A stretch of 64,000 nt of DNA from Sediminibacterium sp. KACHI17 (lineage in GTDB: Bacteria > Bacteroidota > Bacteroidia > Chitinophagales > Chitinophagaceae). Below the pieces are notes generated by a model. It worked only from the letters and a program-made list of their open reading frames with translations. It was not told the origin of the DNA and did not search any database. Shown piece by piece: positions 25,896 to 34,137 of this stretch (position 1 is the first letter of the stretch; each line of letters starts with the position of its first letter). The position numbers and the translations under genes were made by a program. The stretch is from the NCBI RefSeq assembly GCF_040362915.1, contig NZ_AP029612.1:620001-684000 (forward strand), given 5' to 3'.

Positions 25896-27413
25896 ATGAA
25901 ATTTGTTGTAGGAATACTTTTTTTACTTTTTTCTTTTCAAAAGCCGCTTGCTCAATCCCCTACGTTTATTGGTGACAGCCTTGACAAGTATATACAAAAA
26001 GGAATGGCAGACTGGCAAATTCCGGGTCTCTCGATTGCAATTGTAAAAGATGGTAAGACAGTTTATATGAAAGGATTTGGTGAAAGAAACACCACCACAC
26101 ATGCGCCGGTCACTGAGCATACCTTATTCATGATCGCTAGTAACAGTAAATTATTTACAGGAACTGCTATTGCGCAATTGGAGCATCAAAAGTTGCTATC
26201 GCTCAATGATAAGATCATTCGTTATTTTCCTGATTTCAAATTATTCGACTCATTGACTACTCAACAGGTCACCATTCGGGACATGTTATCACATCGTATT
26301 GGAACAAAGACCTTCCAAGGTGATTTTACTTTCTGGAATGGAAAGATTGGAAGAAGAGAAATCATGCAAAAAATGCGGTTATTGAAACCCACTGGACTTT
26401 TTCGTCAGGATTTTGGGTACTGTAATAGCTGCTATTTAACTGCTGGAGAGATCATCCCTGTCATTACCGGAAAACCATGGGAAGTCTATGTATATGATAG
26501 CTTATTAATGCCCTTGGGAATGAAAAATACCCATACGCTGGTCACAGGTATGAACCAACGTCCCAATGTTGCAAAACCATACACCACTTCATTCACCGGT
26601 AAGATCACAGAATTGCCATATGATCAGGTTGATAATTTAGGGCCTGCAGGCAGTATGGTGAGCAGTGTTCATGACTTATCTAAATGGCTTATCATGCAGT
26701 TAGACAGTGGCAGATATGAAGGAAGAACCATTTTGCCATGGCAGGTGATTCAAAAAACCCGAGATGTCAACATTACTTTATCCAGCAGACTGAATACAAA
26801 TACGTCTTCACATTTCACGGGATATGGACTGGGACTCTTTATGACCGATTACTTCGGGAAGCAGGTCTTTTGGCATACAGGAGGTGCTTTTGGATTTGTT
26901 AGTAATACCTGTTTTGTGCCGGAAGAAAAATTGGGTATCGTGATCTTAACGAATAATGATAATCAGTCATTTTTTGAAATATTAAGACACCAAATACTAG
27001 CGGCCTATATGGGAGCGGCCTTCATAGATAAACATACGGAAGCGTATAAACATTTTCGTGAAATGGAGGATCGCAAACTTGCCGGTATCAATGCATACGA
27101 TAAAAGAATACAGCAATTGAAAGAGCCTCCGCTTTCATTGATCGCTTATACAGGTAAATATGTTCATCCGCTCTATGGAACAATTCATATTGTAAAAGAG
27201 GATCGTGATCTGATGATCAAATTTGATGGACATCGACAACTCAGTGCAAGATTACAGTATATGGACAATGAAGAATGGCGACTTTCTTACAGTAACCCTG
27301 CATTTGGTATTTTTTCTGTCAAGTTCAAAACACAACAGCAACAGGTTGTCAGCATTGATATCCCTGTAAATGATTTTGTAGAATATGATCCATATACATT
27401 CAGAAAACAGTAA
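25896..27413 (+). CDS. Exported serine hydrolase, beta-lactamase class C family
   Basis: Penicillin-binding-protein/class C beta-lactamase-like hydrolase with a Sec signal peptide (MKFVVGILFLLFSFQKPLAQ). Catalytic Ser82 and Lys85 are in SNSK, and the Tyr-x-Asn motif is YCN in FGYCNSCY. The third motif is represented by HTGGAFGF. A C-terminal beta-rich domain of the DUF3471 type (about residues 410-505) is likely. Substrates of such proteins include peptides and esters; true beta-lactam resistance should not be assumed. The M20 amidohydrolase gene starts 25 bases after it, also exported, hinting at joint peptide degradation. Confidence 0.88.
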   Translation: MKFVVGILFLLFSFQKPLAQSPTFIGDSLDKYIQKGMADWQIPGLSIAIVKDGKTVYMKGFGERNTTTHAPVTEHTLFMIASNSKLFTGTAIAQLEHQKLLSLNDKIIRYFPDFKLFDSLTTQQVTIRDMLSHRIGTKTFQGDFTFWNGKIGRREIMQKMRLLKPTGLFRQDFGYCNSCYLTAGEIIPVITGKPWEVYVYDSLLMPLGMKNTHTLVTGMNQRPNVAKPYTTSFTGKITELPYDQVDNLGPAGSMVSSVHDLSKWLIMQLDSGRYEGRTILPWQVIQKTRDVNITLSSRLNTNTSSHFTGYGLGLFMTDYFGKQVFWHTGGAFGFVSNTCFVPEEKLGIVILTNNDNQSFFEILRHQILAAYMGAAFIDKHTEAYKHFREMEDRKLAGINAYDKRIQQLKEPPLSLIAYTGKYVHPLYGTIHIVKEDRDLMIKFDGHRQLSARLQYMDNEEWRLSYSNPAFGIFSVKFKTQQQQVVSIDIPVNDFVEYDPYTFRKQ

Positions 27414-27438
27414 CTTTCAATGACCAAAATATACTTAC

Positions 27439-28731
27439 ATGAGATTTTCTTTTTTGGCTTTGGCCTTAGGTAGCAGTTTAGCTATACACGCACAGGAATT
27501 ACCAACCTCCTATCCTCAACTGGTAAAAGATATTACACCCAAACTGGTTGAATGGCGTCGTCATTTTCATCAAAATCCTGAATTATCAAACAGAGAATTT
27601 AAAACGGGCGCTTATATCGCTGCGTATTTGAAATCAATCGGTCTAGAAGTGAAAGCGAATGTTGCTAAAACAGGCGTAGTAGCCATCTTAAAGGGTGGTA
27701 AACCTGGGCCTGTTGTTGCACTAAGAGCTGATATTGATGCATTACCTGTTACTGAACGCGTAAATATTCCATTCGCATCAAAAGTTACGACCGAGTTCAA
27801 TGGACAAACGGTTGGTGTAATGCATGCATGCGGACATGATTCTCACACTTCTATACTTATGGGTACTGCATCTGTCTTGAAAAAAATGCAGGCAGATGTA
27901 CCAGGTACCATTGTATTCTTGTTTCAACCTGCTGAGGAAGGTGCACCTGCAAATGAAGAAGGTGGCGCTTCTTTAATGATCAAAGAGGGTGCATTGGATA
28001 ATCCAAAAGTAGAAGCTGTATTTGGCTTACATATCAACTCAACGATCCCTGTTGGAGAGATTCAATATAAAACAGGTGCTTTTATGGCGTCTTCTGATTG
28101 GTTTAAAATAGTGGTCAAGGGTCAGGGCGGACATGGTTCTAAACCCTGGAAAGCCATTGATCCGATCGCATCCGCATCACAGATCATTGAAGGATTGCAA
28201 CATATTGTAAGTAGACAAATGGAATTGACGAAAGCGCCAGTTGTGATCACTGTAGGAGCCATACAATCAGGTGTAAGAAATAATATTATTCCTGAGACCT
28301 GTGAGATGTTAGGTACCATCAGAACCCTGGATAGTAAGATGCAAAAAGAAGTGCATGAAAGAATTCGCAATACAGTTAAACATATTGCTGCAAGTAATGG
28401 TACAGAAGCGGAAGTTACCATTGATACAAAAACATTGGTGACCTATAACGATCCTGAGTTGGTTAAACTGACACTGCCTTTTCTTGAAAAAGCTGCAGGC
28501 AAAGGGAAAGTGGTTACTCGTGATTGGGATACAGGAGCAGAAGATTTTTCATTTTATGGTGAAAAAGCACCTTCCTTCTTTTTCTATCTTGGAGGTATGC
28601 CAAAAGATCAGGATGTCAATAAGGCGCCACAACATCATACCGCTGACTTCTATATTGACGAAAGTGGATTCGATCTGGGTGTGAAAGCTTTCTGCCAGTT
28701 GGTATTTGATTATGCTAAGAGTAAGAAGTAA
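27439..28731 (+). CDS. Exported M20D-family amidohydrolase
   Basis: Zinc-dependent amidohydrolase of the hippurate/IAA-amino-acid hydrolase group (M20D). 430 residues with a signal peptide (MRFSFLALALGSSLAIHAQ). Family marks are WRRHFHQNPELSNREFKT, ALRADIDALPV, the metal site MHACGHDSHTS, QPAEEGAP, and the dimerisation-domain stretch GGHGSKPW. It presumably removes an N-acyl or amino-acid group from conjugates in the periplasm. It follows the serine hydrolase closely on the same strand. Confidence 0.93.
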   Translation: MRFSFLALALGSSLAIHAQELPTSYPQLVKDITPKLVEWRRHFHQNPELSNREFKTGAYIAAYLKSIGLEVKANVAKTGVVAILKGGKPGPVVALRADIDALPVTERVNIPFASKVTTEFNGQTVGVMHACGHDSHTSILMGTASVLKKMQADVPGTIVFLFQPAEEGAPANEEGGASLMIKEGALDNPKVEAVFGLHINSTIPVGEIQYKTGAFMASSDWFKIVVKGQGGHGSKPWKAIDPIASASQIIEGLQHIVSRQMELTKAPVVITVGAIQSGVRNNIIPETCEMLGTIRTLDSKMQKEVHERIRNTVKHIAASNGTEAEVTIDTKTLVTYNDPELVKLTLPFLEKAAGKGKVVTRDWDTGAEDFSFYGEKAPSFFFYLGGMPKDQDVNKAPQHHTADFYIDESGFDLGVKAFCQLVFDYAKSKK

Positions 28732-28737
28732 GGATTT

Positions 28738-28802
28738 ATTGCCACTGAGAACACAGAATTGCACAGAAAGTTTTTGTCTATCTCAGTGTTTTCAGTGGCA
28801 AT
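28738..28802. repeat. Intergenic inverted repeat (TTGCCACTGAGAACACAGA family)
   Basis: Left ATTGCCACTGAGAACACAGA (28738-28757) pairs with the complement of 28783-28802 with about three mismatches. The left arm continues as CACAGAA words. The same family occurs at 60923-60984, 32 kb away. It lies in the convergent space between the M20 and YggS genes. Confidence 0.75.
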
Positions 28803-28806
28803 TGAT

Positions 28807-29466
28807 TTAAGAATATATTCTCGCCCCAAACAATAAGCTCCCAATTCTTACCATGTTACTCCCCTCTTCGATGGCAATTTTATAATCGCCACTCATACCC
28901 ATACTGAGAATGGCAGATGGCAGATGGCCAATACCAGATGTATTGAAAATATCATAAAGGGATTTAAATTCTGCTCTCACTTTTTCCTGATCATCAGTAA
29001 ATGATGCCATTCCCATAAGTCCACATACACGTACATTAGGGAAGTGTTCGAGTTGTTCCATTGCTGCCGTTAATTCTTGTTGATCCATTCCAAATTTTGT
29101 TTCTTCCGTTGCGATATGGATTTGTAACAGACAATCTATAATGCGATTGTTTTTAGCAGCTTGTTTATCTATCTCTTTCAATAATTTAAGGCTATCCACA
29201 CCATGTATGAGATGAACAAAGGGTGCTATGTATTTTACTTTGTTAGATTGTAAGTGTCCGATAAAATGCCAGCGAATATCTGTTGGTAAGCTTGCCTGTT
29301 TATCTACCAATTCCTGGACATAATTCTCACCGAAATCTCTTTGACCTAACTGGTATAAGGCTTCAATATCTTCAACAGGTTTTGTTTTGCTGACAGCGAC
29401 CAGTGTCACCTTTTTCTCTTTTAATTCCTGACTGATGGTTTTAAAAACATCGGAATGTATCGACAT
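28807..29466 (-). CDS. YggS/PLPBP family pyridoxal phosphate homeostasis protein
   Basis: Single-domain PLP-binding barrel protein that buffers PLP and affects amino-acid pools; no enzymatic reaction is known. The 219 residues have the PLP-lysine in VTLVAVSKTKP (Lys27), DFGENYVQEL, WHFIGHLQSNK and the phosphate-binding SMGMSGDYKIAIEEGSNMVRIG. It begins ten bases after the toroid-like gene upstream, so the two are one transcription unit. The family is unambiguous. Confidence 0.94.
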   Translation of the reverse strand: MSIHSDVFKTISQELKEKKVTLVAVSKTKPVEDIEALYQLGQRDFGENYVQELVDKQASLPTDIRWHFIGHLQSNKVKYIAPFVHLIHGVDSLKLLKEIDKQAAKNNRIIDCLLQIHIATEETKFGMDQQELTAAMEQLEHFPNVRVCGLMGMASFTDDQEKVRAEFKSLYDIFNTSGIGHLPSAILSMGMSGDYKIAIEEGSNMVRIGSLLFGARIYS

Positions 29467-29476
29467 GCCTGGAAAT

Positions 29477-30655
29477 TTATTGCGAATGTAAAGCCATTCT
29501 CTGATTAGTAATAAAGTGTTCTAATAAAAGAAGTTGATTGTATGCCGGACAATAGTAATAGAATTTACCTAGTTGGGCTTTGCCTGTGAACTGTTTTAAT
29601 TGGTCAGGTAACATAGAAGCCATATTGGCAATAAAAAACGAGAAGGATTCATCTTCCGTCAATTCTCGGAATGAAGTCACTTTTTTGGGTGTAACAATAG
29701 GCGGCATCACTTCCCATTTTAACAACGCAGTGGATAAGATCACTTGTTCAAGAAATGAGGAAGATTGTAGCAATAATTCCTTTGCTTCACTCACCATTTG
29801 AGATTTTAATGCTTCCAATGCTATGATCTTTTTTGTAGACATCAATCTGGACATATGATACAAAACAATAGCAGGGTTACTGTAATGCGGTGATACATAG
29901 GATGCATGACTCAAGTGTTTCTTTTCCTGAATCACACGAACGATGAGATCTAAGCTTGCTGAGTCTGCTTTTGTCCATGCTAAATCATAACGCTGAACCA
30001 TTAACAATACATTGGCCAATACACATACATCAAAATCAACCGGCATTTTTTTGCCAAACCATGTTGAGTAAGCTGGTATAGTACGGTATTCCGGGAAGGT
30101 ATTTTTGATCTTAGATATGCCGCCATTTCTATAATCTTGCATGAGCTTATGTACTTCTTCTGCAATAGGTTTATCTGCCGCAAGGGCTAATAACATGATA
30201 GCAGTATCATCTAAGTCATCAGGTAGTGCCTGACTTTTATTGAATAGATTCATCCATCCGGAATTCGGAAAGATCTGAGGTGTATCTGTAGGCCAGAAAT
30301 TATAGGTATTCCTTCCCTTTCGGTTTTTAAATTTATTGCTCACTACTAACGACTCATCAATGATCCTTTTTGCAATGGATTGCTGATACGTTGTCAGATC
30401 AGGCATTAGATCACGTAATGTAAACGCGATCAACGCAGTGAAAAATATATTGATATCTGCTTTTTGTTGATGTTGATTTAAAGCATAAATGCGATAGGAT
30501 GGAAACAATCCTTTAGGAAATACACCCGATTCCTTTACCTGCAACTGTTCTAATCTTTGTAATATTTTAAAAGATACAAGTGTATCGGCAGCTTTTGTAT
30601 GAGCGATGAATAAAAGGAAAATACTACATCCAATAAAACGACATTTCCAAAGCAT
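29477..30655 (-). CDS. Exported alpha-alpha-toroid-like protein with a DxDDTA motif
   Basis: I do not recognise a characterised family. From the ATG at 30655 (392 residues) there is a signal peptide or anchor (CRFIGCSIFLLFIAHTKAADT). The body is mostly helical. The segment LPDDLDDTAIMLLAL (residues 144-158) contains D-x-D-D-T-A, the general-acid motif of class II terpene cyclases. Later stretches, PVDFDVCVLANVLLMV and PHYSNPAIVLYHMSRL, resemble the inner/outer helix repeats of cyclase and prenyltransferase toroids. A TATCTTTA near-match box ends four bases before this ATG. Co-transcribed with yggS. A catalytic role is only a hypothesis; a secreted structural or glycan-active toroid is equally possible. 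Confidence 0.7.
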   Translation of the reverse strand: MLWKCRFIGCSIFLLFIAHTKAADTLVSFKILQRLEQLQVKESGVFPKGLFPSYRIYALNQHQQKADINIFFTALIAFTLRDLMPDLTTYQQSIAKRIIDESLVVSNKFKNRKGRNTYNFWPTDTPQIFPNSGWMNLFNKSQALPDDLDDTAIMLLALAADKPIAEEVHKLMQDYRNGGISKIKNTFPEYRTIPAYSTWFGKKMPVDFDVCVLANVLLMVQRYDLAWTKADSASLDLIVRVIQEKKHLSHASYVSPHYSNPAIVLYHMSRLMSTKKIIALEALKSQMVSEAKELLLQSSSFLEQVILSTALLKWEVMPPIVTPKKVTSFRELTEDESFSFFIANMASMLPDQLKQFTGKAQLGKFYYYCPAYNQLLLLEHFITNQRMALHSQ

Positions 30656-30761
30656 GAAGTAAAGATAAGAAATCAACACGTGAGACCTCATCTAAACCTA
30701 CAAAACGCCTTTGCAAAAAGCGTAGTATTTTCTATGTTTCGTCTTTTGCTTTTGACTTGAA

Positions 30762-31823
30762 TTATCGACTGGTAAACATGGCTTTTACAAAATCAGTAAC
30801 CAAATAACTGATCATTTTTCCGGTATGATGGCCCGACCTCCCATCTGCAAGTTGTGATGCCCCCTCGCAAATATGCAAATAAGCAACCTTGCTATCTGTA
30901 GCTGTGAAATTGATGTATTGTCTGGCATGTGCAAGAGAAATACCTGCCGGACTTGAAGCACTGCTGACAGCATTCTCAATCACGTCCATATCTAATTCAA
31001 TTCCACAATAGGAATCTTCAGTAAATCCGGTCGCATGTGCTACCGATTGAAGAAATGTTCTTTTTTCATGGATAAAAATATCTTCATAACTGATACAATC
31101 AATGAATGGATTATTGACCATGTCCATCCATACATTTTGCGGAAGATAATTTTCATGATAGCCTAAGACACAATATTTCTCTAGATATCCATCTGCTTCG
31201 GCATAAGAAAAACCATTACCGCTATGTCTTCCTTCCATTGGACGAAAATCTGCATGGGCATCCAGATTGATCGCATTGATCTGTGCAATAGGGATCAAGC
31301 CAGCTTTATACAAACCTTTTGCAGCCCCTTTGATACATGGATAAGCATTATTATGTCCACCCCCGATCACAATGGGTATTTTATTATTTTGTGTGATCAC
31401 ATGTATTAGCTGTTCTACTTCATCATCGATCATATTAACGGCATGTCGATATGCGGCTAACTTTTCATCGTAGCTCTGTGCGTTTTGCTCGATTAAATTT
31501 TTGGCATCTGAAAAATCAAAATGACCCAGTAAGAGAATACTACTTCCTTCAAAGAAATCATTGCTCTGTGTATTCAGGAATGTTTGTAAAAAAGCGATCC
31601 ACCCGGAATCACAGCCACCAATACCTTGATTGGCAAGCACGCCAATATCTTCAGGGATACCCAACAATACAAAAGGGGCACTTGACTGTTGCAAAGACAA
31701 CTCCAATGCTGAAGGATCTTTGATGACTTGAACCCGTTCACCAATTTTGGTTTCAAATCTTCTGATTCGGGTTACAGACAGAACATCCTGTTTGTTATAG
31801 ATCTTTAAGTGAGGTAGTTGCAA
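30762..31823 (-). CDS. hutG: Formimidoylglutamase (HutG), arginase family
   Basis: Hydrolyses N-formimidoyl-L-glutamate to glutamate and formamide, the last step of one histidine-degradation route. 353 residues of the ureohydrolase fold with the binuclear manganese ligands: GGGHNNAYP, INLDAHADFRP and GIELDMDVIE. The assignment to HutG rather than arginase or agmatinase rests on its place 77 bases downstream of hutI on the same strand and on the Bacteroidota HutG-like length. Histidase and urocanase genes are not in the window. Confidence 0.88.
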   Translation of the reverse strand: MQLPHLKIYNKQDVLSVTRIRRFETKIGERVQVIKDPSALELSLQQSSAPFVLLGIPEDIGVLANQGIGGCDSGWIAFLQTFLNTQSNDFFEGSSILLLGHFDFSDAKNLIEQNAQSYDEKLAAYRHAVNMIDDEVEQLIHVITQNNKIPIVIGGGHNNAYPCIKGAAKGLYKAGLIPIAQINAINLDAHADFRPMEGRHSGNGFSYAEADGYLEKYCVLGYHENYLPQNVWMDMVNNPFIDCISYEDIFIHEKRTFLQSVAHATGFTEDSYCGIELDMDVIENAVSSASSPAGISLAHARQYINFTATDSKVAYLHICEGASQLADGRSGHHTGKMISYLVTDFVKAMFTSR

Positions 31824-31854
31824 TGTAAATGGATTTACTATGAATATACTGATT

Positions 31855-31909
31855 TTTTAAATAGTTCATACTCCATTGTCTATGATCTATGTACCATGGA
31901 CTATTTAAA
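31855..31909. repeat. Short intergenic inverted repeat between hutI and hutG
   Basis: TTAAATAGTTCAT (31857-31869) pairs with ATGGACTATTTAA (about 31895-31907) with one mismatch; the loop holds CTATGATCTATG words. It is weaker than the other elements. It overlaps the 3' end of hutI. Confidence 0.5.
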
Positions 31910-33133
31910 CACTTCTCCATTGATGAGTACCTTATCTATCAGATTGGATCCGAAGGCATAAGGAATATATGCTACAGAAGGAATGGGTTTGGTAATGATC
32001 AGGTTCGCTCTTTTTCCGATCGTGATACTTCCTACCTCCTTCTCTACTTCCATTGCATAAGCTCCATTTAATGTGGCTGCATTGATCGCTTCTTCCGGTA
32101 ACATTTTCATTTGTATGCAACTCATGGACACAACCATATTCATATTCCCACTCGGACTGGATCCGGGGTTGTAATCAGATGCCAATGCAATGGCAGTACC
32201 GGCGTCAATCAATTGTCTTGCAAGCTGAAAGGGCATTCTCAGAAAATAGGCAGCTGTTGGTAAAAGTGTACCAATGGTATTTGAAGAGGCTAACAATTGA
32301 ATGGTTGCCTCATCCATGGTTTCCAGATGGTCAACAGATAGCGCTCCAACCGCCACTCCCGTTTGAACACCGCCCGAAAGATTCAATTGATTGGCATGAA
32401 TTTTTGGTTTCAATCCGATTTGTTTTCCTGCCTCACAGATACGTTTTGTTTCATCCGGAGAAAAGAAACCATCCTCACAAAACACATCAATGTAATCAGC
32501 CAATTGTTCACGATCAATGATCGGTAGCATATCAAGCAGAATCTGATCGATATAACCTTCATGATCTTCTTTGAACAATGTTGGATAGGTGTGAGCGCCA
32601 AGGAATGTTGCTTTGATGGGTATGGGTGATGTTTCTTTTAGCTTTTTGATCACACGAAGCATCTTTATTTCTGCATCTACTGATAAACCATAGCCACTTT
32701 TTATTTCTACAGCTCCCGTTCCCAACCGTATGATTTCGATCAATCGCTGTTTTGCAGATGTATAGAGATCTTCTTCTGTAGTCAAAGCAAGCCTCCTTGC
32801 AGAATTCAGGATTCCTCCGCCCTTAGCCGCTATATCTGCATATGTCATCCCTTTGATCTTATCTACGAACTCTTCTTCCCTACTTGTTGCAAATACCAAA
32901 TGCGTATGACTATCACACCAACATGGCATTACACTGGCGCCTTGTAGATCAACGATATTTGTTCCTTCCGGACAATCCTTCATAGACCCAAAATCTGCTA
33001 TCCTTCCGTTTACAATCAATAGCCATGCATCTTCAAGGATCGGCAAATGGCTTAATTCCTTGCCCCGTAATAGCATGGGTTGCTGACGAACATTTATCAG
33101 TTGGTGAATGTTTGTTAGAAGCGTTTGATTCAT
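31901..33133 (-). CDS. hutI: Imidazolonepropionase HutI
   Basis: Hydrolyses 4-imidazolone-5-propionate to N-formimidoyl-glutamate in histidine catabolism, feeding HutG. About 410 residues from the ATG at 33133 (MNQTLLTNIHQL); a longer reading to 33160 enters the upstream repeat. Amidohydrolase-fold motifs include the metal-binding DSHTHLVF, FLGAHTYP, KIHANQLNLSGG, VDHLE and ALASDYNPGSSPS. Together with hutG it makes a half-pathway. Confidence 0.96.
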   Translation of the reverse strand: MNQTLLTNIHQLINVRQQPMLLRGKELSHLPILEDAWLLIVNGRIADFGSMKDCPEGTNIVDLQGASVMPCWCDSHTHLVFATSREEEFVDKIKGMTYADIAAKGGGILNSARRLALTTEEDLYTSAKQRLIEIIRLGTGAVEIKSGYGLSVDAEIKMLRVIKKLKETSPIPIKATFLGAHTYPTLFKEDHEGYIDQILLDMLPIIDREQLADYIDVFCEDGFFSPDETKRICEAGKQIGLKPKIHANQLNLSGGVQTGVAVGALSVDHLETMDEATIQLLASSNTIGTLLPTAAYFLRMPFQLARQLIDAGTAIALASDYNPGSSPSGNMNMVVSMSCIQMKMLPEEAINAATLNGAYAMEVEKEVGSITIGKRANLIITKPIPSVAYIPYAFGSNLIDKVLINGEVFK

Positions 33134-33157
33134 GATGGGAAAATAAGGATTTAGCTG

Positions 33158-33275
33158 CATGCTTCAAGCTACAAGTCTCAAGCTTTTTGGAATCACTATA
33201 TTTAATTACTCACATGATCATTCAGATATAATTCATTTAACATAAACTTGCAGCCTGCAGCGTATAGCTTGCGAC
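33158..33275. repeat. Intergenic inverted repeat (GCTTCAAGCTACAAG words), divergent genes
   Basis: Left GCATGCTTCAAGCTACAAGTCTCAAGC (about 33158-33184) and right AAACTTGCAGCCTGCAGCGTATAGCTTGCGAC (about 33244-33275) are imperfectly complementary. Both arms reiterate AAGCT/GCTTG words. It lies between divergent hutI and the CrtA-like gene. Confidence 0.5.
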
Positions 33276-33281
33276 TATCAT

Positions 33282-33968
33282 ATGCTTACACGACTCACCA
33301 TAGTACGTTATCCAGCTTGGTTCGGATGGGCAGGCTTTTTATCCATGGCATTCTTTCGTTTTCCGCTTTGGCTGAGAAAAGATATTTCATTTTGGAAGCT
33401 AATGGGCTGTGGTAGAAATGGTAGCTTCGATAAAACGCCCGATTGGCGCCAATGGGCGATCATGGAGATCATTCAGGACGAAAAAGTACCGGTATCGGGC
33501 TTTTTTATTTTATGGTGGAATCTATTTAGGTGTGAAAAATGGGAACTGATCCTTCGTCCTATTGAAGGACATGGTTTGTGGGATGGAAAAGAAGTCTTTG
33601 GCACATTACCCAAACACACAGATTATGCAGGAAGAATAGCTGTTATAACAAGGGCTACCATCAGACTTAGTCAACTATCCCGATTTTGGCAACATGTTGA
33701 TGCTGTTGCACAGAGAATGAGTGGAGCACCCGGATTTATTACTTCTGTAGGAATTGGTGAAGTACCCTGGATCAAACAAGCAACTTTTAGTATCTGGGAA
33801 TCCAAAGAAGATATGAAATCATTCGCCTATCGTTTACAAGAACATGCAGATGTGGTACGTAAGACGAGACAAGAAAAATGGTACACGGAAGAATTGTTTG
33901 TTCGCTTCCAAATCATTGATTCTAAGGGTAGTTTGCGTGGAAATGACCCAATCAAAAGAAATCCTTAG
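33282..33968 (+). CDS. CrtA-like (spheroidene monooxygenase family) protein
   Basis: Family of haem-containing carotenoid keto-forming monooxygenases first known from purple bacteria. 228 residues with the pattern typical of the family: LTIVRYPAWFGWAGFLSM, FWKLMGCGRNGSFDKTPDWRQWAIM, RPIEGHGLWDGKEVF, AVITRATIRLSQLSRFWQHV, SVGIGEVPWIKQATFSIWES and EKWYTEELFVRFQI. No other carotenoid gene is nearby, so the substrate is uncertain. Its stop TAG is also the first three bases of a TAGTTTTG box for the next ORF. Confidence 0.83.
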   Translation: MLTRLTIVRYPAWFGWAGFLSMAFFRFPLWLRKDISFWKLMGCGRNGSFDKTPDWRQWAIMEIIQDEKVPVSGFFILWWNLFRCEKWELILRPIEGHGLWDGKEVFGTLPKHTDYAGRIAVITRATIRLSQLSRFWQHVDAVAQRMSGAPGFITSVGIGEVPWIKQATFSIWESKEDMKSFAYRLQEHADVVRKTRQEKWYTEELFVRFQIIDSKGSLRGNDPIKRNP

Positions 33969-33973
33969 TTTTG
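33966..33973 (+). promoter_or_regulatory. TAnnTTTG -7 box overlapping a stop codon
   Basis: TAGTTTTG whose TAG is the stop of the CrtA-like gene; then TCGC and an ATG at 33978. No clear -33 TTG, so chance cannot be excluded. Confidence 0.45.
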
Positions 33974-33977
33974 TCGC

Positions 33978-34061
33978 ATGAATCATTGTTCTACCATCAC
34001 ATTCCTGACCGCTCACTTCGCCTGGATGTATCGTGGACTGAACTCTATGCCTGATCACTGA
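33978..34061 (+). CDS. Candidate 27-residue small ORF upstream of arginine deiminase
   Basis: ATG to TGA reading with the peptide starting MNHCSTITFLTAHFAW and ending NSMPDH. It is preceded by the four-base-spaced TAnnTTTG box described above and ends 76 bases before the arginine deiminase ATG. No homology can be claimed; it may be a leader peptide or a chance ORF. Confidence 0.35.
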   Translation: MNHCSTITFLTAHFAWMYRGLNSMPDH

Positions 34062-34137
34062 GTTCGCTTCTTGTTATTCTGATCATTACTGCATTTCGGG
34101 AATCTTGATCCCTTCATTTATTTAATACAATATTAGT

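Noticed and set aside
25896..27413. Antibiotic-resistance beta-lactamase
   Set aside because: Motifs fit the broad serine-hydrolase/DD-peptidase-like family, with a C-terminal extra domain; resistance is not supported by sequence.
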